From assembly GCF_000427885.1 (NCBI RefSeq), contig NZ_ATYW01000003.1:244159-308158 (forward strand): a DNA stretch of 64,000 nt, given 5' to 3'. A program made the position numbers and the translations under genes. This document shows, piece after piece, positions 62,454 to 64,000 of the stretch. The DNA comes from Glycomyces tenuis DSM 44171. Lineage in GTDB: Bacteria > Actinomycetota > Actinomycetes > Mycobacteriales > Micromonosporaceae. Position 1 is the first letter of the stretch, and every line of letters begins with the position of its first letter. The notes under the pieces are model-generated. The model saw only the letters and a program-made list of their open reading frames with translations. It did not search any database and was not told the DNA's origin.

Positions 62454-63655
62454 GCTGGGTCGAAGGCGCCGACGGCGGCCCGTACGGCATCCACCACCTC
62501 CCCTACGGGATCTTCTCCACCGCGAAGGACCCCACGCCGCGCGTCGGCGTCCGCATCGCCGACCAAGTGCTCGACCTGCGAAAACTCGCCACCGGCACGT
62601 TCTTCCTGCCGTGGATCCGCCCGGCGTTCCAGGAGCAGACGCTCGGCGCGTTCATGGCGATGGGCCGGCCCGCCTGGCGCCTGGTGCGCCTCCAGCTGAC
62701 CGAGCTGCTCAACGCCGCCCGCTACCGCGAGCAGTCCGCGACGCTGCTCACGCCCATCGGCAAGGCGCGGATGCACCTGCCGTTCGACGTGGCCGACTAT
62801 GTGGACTTCTACGCCTCGGAGCACCACGCCACGAACCTCGGCCGGCTCTTCCGGCCGGACGGGGAGGCGCTGCTGCCGAACTGGAAGCACCTGCCGGTCG
62901 GCTACCACGGCCGCGCCGGGACCGTCGTCCCCTCCGGCACCCCGATCAAGCGGCCGAGCGGCCAGCGCAAGGGCCCCGGCGGCGAGATCGGCTTCGGGCC
63001 GAGCCGCCGGCTCGACATCGAGGCCGAGGTCGGCTTCGTCGTCGGCGCCCCCACCGAGCCGGGCTCGCCGGTCGCCGCCGACGACTTCGCCGAGCACGTC
63101 TTCGGGGTCGTCCTGGTCAACGACTGGTCGGCCCGCGACATCCAGGCCTGGGAGTACCAGCCGCTCGGGCCGTTCCTCGGCAAGTCGTTCGCGACCTCCA
63201 TCGGCCACTGGGTGACGCCGCTGGAGGCCCTGGAGGCGGCGAAGACGGCCGCGCCCGAGCAGGACCCCGCGCCGCTGGACTACCTCAAGGAGTCCGAGCG
63301 CTTCGGCTACGACCTGGCGCTCTCGGTGAGCTGGAACGGCGTCGAGGTCGCACGGCCGCCGTTCGCGCAGCTGTACTGGACGCCCGCGCAGCAGCTCGCG
63401 CACATGACCGTGAACGGGGCGAGCCTGCGCACCGGCGACCTCTTCGCCTCCGGCACGGTCTCGGGGCCCGAGGCGGACCAGCGCGGCAGCTTCATCGAGC
63501 TGACGTGGGGCGGGGCGGAACCGGTCCGCCTCGACGGCGCCGAGCGGACCTTCCTGGAGGACGGCGACACCGTGACGATCGGCGCCACCGCGCCCGGGCC
63601 GGGCGGCGAGACGATCGGCCTCGGTGAGGTCACGGGCACGATCACCGCCGCTTGA
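62450..63655 (+). CDS. fahA: Fumarylacetoacetase
   Basis: A 401-residue hydrolase splitting fumarylacetoacetate to fumarate and acetoacetate. It has the SH3-like N-domain (PYGIHHLPYGIFST), then the FAH domain: DFYASEHHATNLGRLFRP, LPVGYHGRAGTVV, DIEAEVGFVVG (metal Glu), and NDWSARDIQAWEYQPLGPFLGKSF. GTG 62450 overlaps the previous stop. Last step of tyrosine degradation with hmgA. The 3' end overlaps the convergent Lrp gene by 14 bp. Confidence 0.95.
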   Translation: MSWVEGADGGPYGIHHLPYGIFSTAKDPTPRVGVRIADQVLDLRKLATGTFFLPWIRPAFQEQTLGAFMAMGRPAWRLVRLQLTELLNAARYREQSATLLTPIGKARMHLPFDVADYVDFYASEHHATNLGRLFRPDGEALLPNWKHLPVGYHGRAGTVVPSGTPIKRPSGQRKGPGGEIGFGPSRRLDIEAEVGFVVGAPTEPGSPVAADDFAEHVFGVVLVNDWSARDIQAWEYQPLGPFLGKSFATSIGHWVTPLEALEAAKTAAPEQDPAPLDYLKESERFGYDLALSVSWNGVEVARPPFAQLYWTPAQQLAHMTVNGASLRTGDLFASGTVSGPEADQRGSFIELTWGGAEPVRLDGAERTFLEDGDTVTIGATAPGPGGETIGLGEVTGTITAA

Positions 63656-64000
63656 GGCCCGCGGCGTCGGCCACCAGCGGGAGCGTCCGGTGGGGGATCT
63701 GCTCGGCCAGGGCGATCACCGTCGAGGCCCGCAGCACGCCCTCGCACGCCAGCACCCGGTCGATCACGCCCTGGAGCCCGGCGTTCGTGCGCGCGACGAT
63801 CCGGCACAGCATGTCGCCGGTGCCGGTCACGGTGTGCGCCTCGAGCACCTCGGGCACGCGCGCGAGGTTCCGCGCCACCGAGTCGTGGCCCACGGCCTGG
63901 CGCAGCTCCAAGGTCACGAACGCCATCACCGGGTAGCCGAGCGCGGCCGGGTCCACCTCCGGCCCGTAGCCGCGGATGACGCCGCGCGCGGCGAGCTTGT
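63642..64000 (-). CDS. Lrp/AsnC-family regulator, C-terminal part (cut by window edge)
   Basis: The visible 119 codons (KLAARGVIRGYGPEVDPAAL, then MAFVTLELRQAVG and EAHTVTGTGDMLCRIVART) are the end of the HTH linker and the RAM/AsnC ligand domain. The frame is open to the window edge, so the HTH lies beyond 64000. ATG 63956 is internal. It is convergent with and overlaps fahA by 14 bp; neighbouring regulators of this type often control amino-acid catabolism, so regulation of the hmgA/fahA genes is possible but unproven. Confidence 0.9.
   Translation of the reverse strand, partial: KLAARGVIRGYGPEVDPAALGYPVMAFVTLELRQAVGHDSVARNLARVPEVLEAHTVTGTGDMLCRIVARTNAGLQGVIDRVLACEGVLRASTVIALAEQIPHRTLPLVADAAGLKRR

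Overview
The window is very GC-rich double-stranded bacterial chromosome from an actinobacterium. The pointers are the third-codon G/C bias, the actinobacterial-type DapD, a SigE-family sigma factor, many lipoproteins, WXG/ESX-like secretion candidates, and a GH9 cellulase with CBM2 behind a CebR-type operator. A Glycomyces-like or other Micromonosporales-type soil organism fits, but nothing here fixes the genus; that is inference.

Layout. 0-1.2 kb: divergent dapE (cut by the window edge) and dapD, two steps of lysine/diaminopimelate synthesis. 1.2-4.6 kb: a lipoprotein and a secreted GH9-FnIII-CBM2 cellulase under a visible promoter and operator. 4.7-9.2 kb: housekeeping and redox genes (Mrp ATPase, PhzF-like, AMMECR1, SDR, VKOR) plus a 197-bp element with 53/55-nt terminal inverted repeats. 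9.2-12.4 kb: an operon of a SAT/APS-kinase fusion and an asparagine-synthetase-like protein. 12.8-21.1 kb: ppc, arylamine N-acetyltransferase, a YdjM-type membrane protein and mfd. 21.4-25.8 kb: a V8-like secreted protease behind a perfect 35-bp stem-loop, then small lipoproteins and membrane proteins.

25.9-30.9 kb is the most unusual block. A four-gene minus-strand unit (CRP/FNR-like regulator, class III nucleotide-cyclase-like protein, STAND-like NTPase, unknown effector-like protein) sits between the lipoprotein and mazG. The last three genes overlap by ATGA junctions. The cyclase and NTPase share unusual glycine/aspartate (GRD) repeats. It looks like a cyclic-nucleotide- or assembly-triggered conflict (defence) system. 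31.0-35.4 kb: mazG and the complete ectABCD (5-hydroxy)ectoine cluster with three or more stem-loops between ectA and ectB, closed by a perfect 52-bp palindrome. 35.4-40.1 kb: a sigma factor/anti-sigma-like pair, membrane proteins, a PadR regulator and its operator.

40.2-45.1 kb is accessory DNA: tRNA-Gln, a second 41-bp copy of its 3' half (att-like), yefM-yoeB, duplicated terminator modules and a WXG-like large protein. 45.2-47.9 kb: an NrtR-type Nudix regulator divergent from SPFH and NAD-kinase-like genes around one symmetrical operator. 48.0-55.3 kb: a giant TPR-CHAT protease gene divergent from two small partners, then a decayed ESX/polymorphic-toxin locus. 55.3-60.2 kb: ArsR-SRPBCC, DJ-1/PfpI, DUF981 and a second WXG-like large protein. 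60.3-64 kb: tyrosine catabolism (hmgA, an uncharacterised gene, fahA) and a truncated Lrp/AsnC regulator.

A recurring theme is leaderless transcription. At more than ten genes a TANNNT -10 hexamer lies 6-8 nt before the start codon with no Shine-Dalgarno, and in several cases an operator overlaps it.
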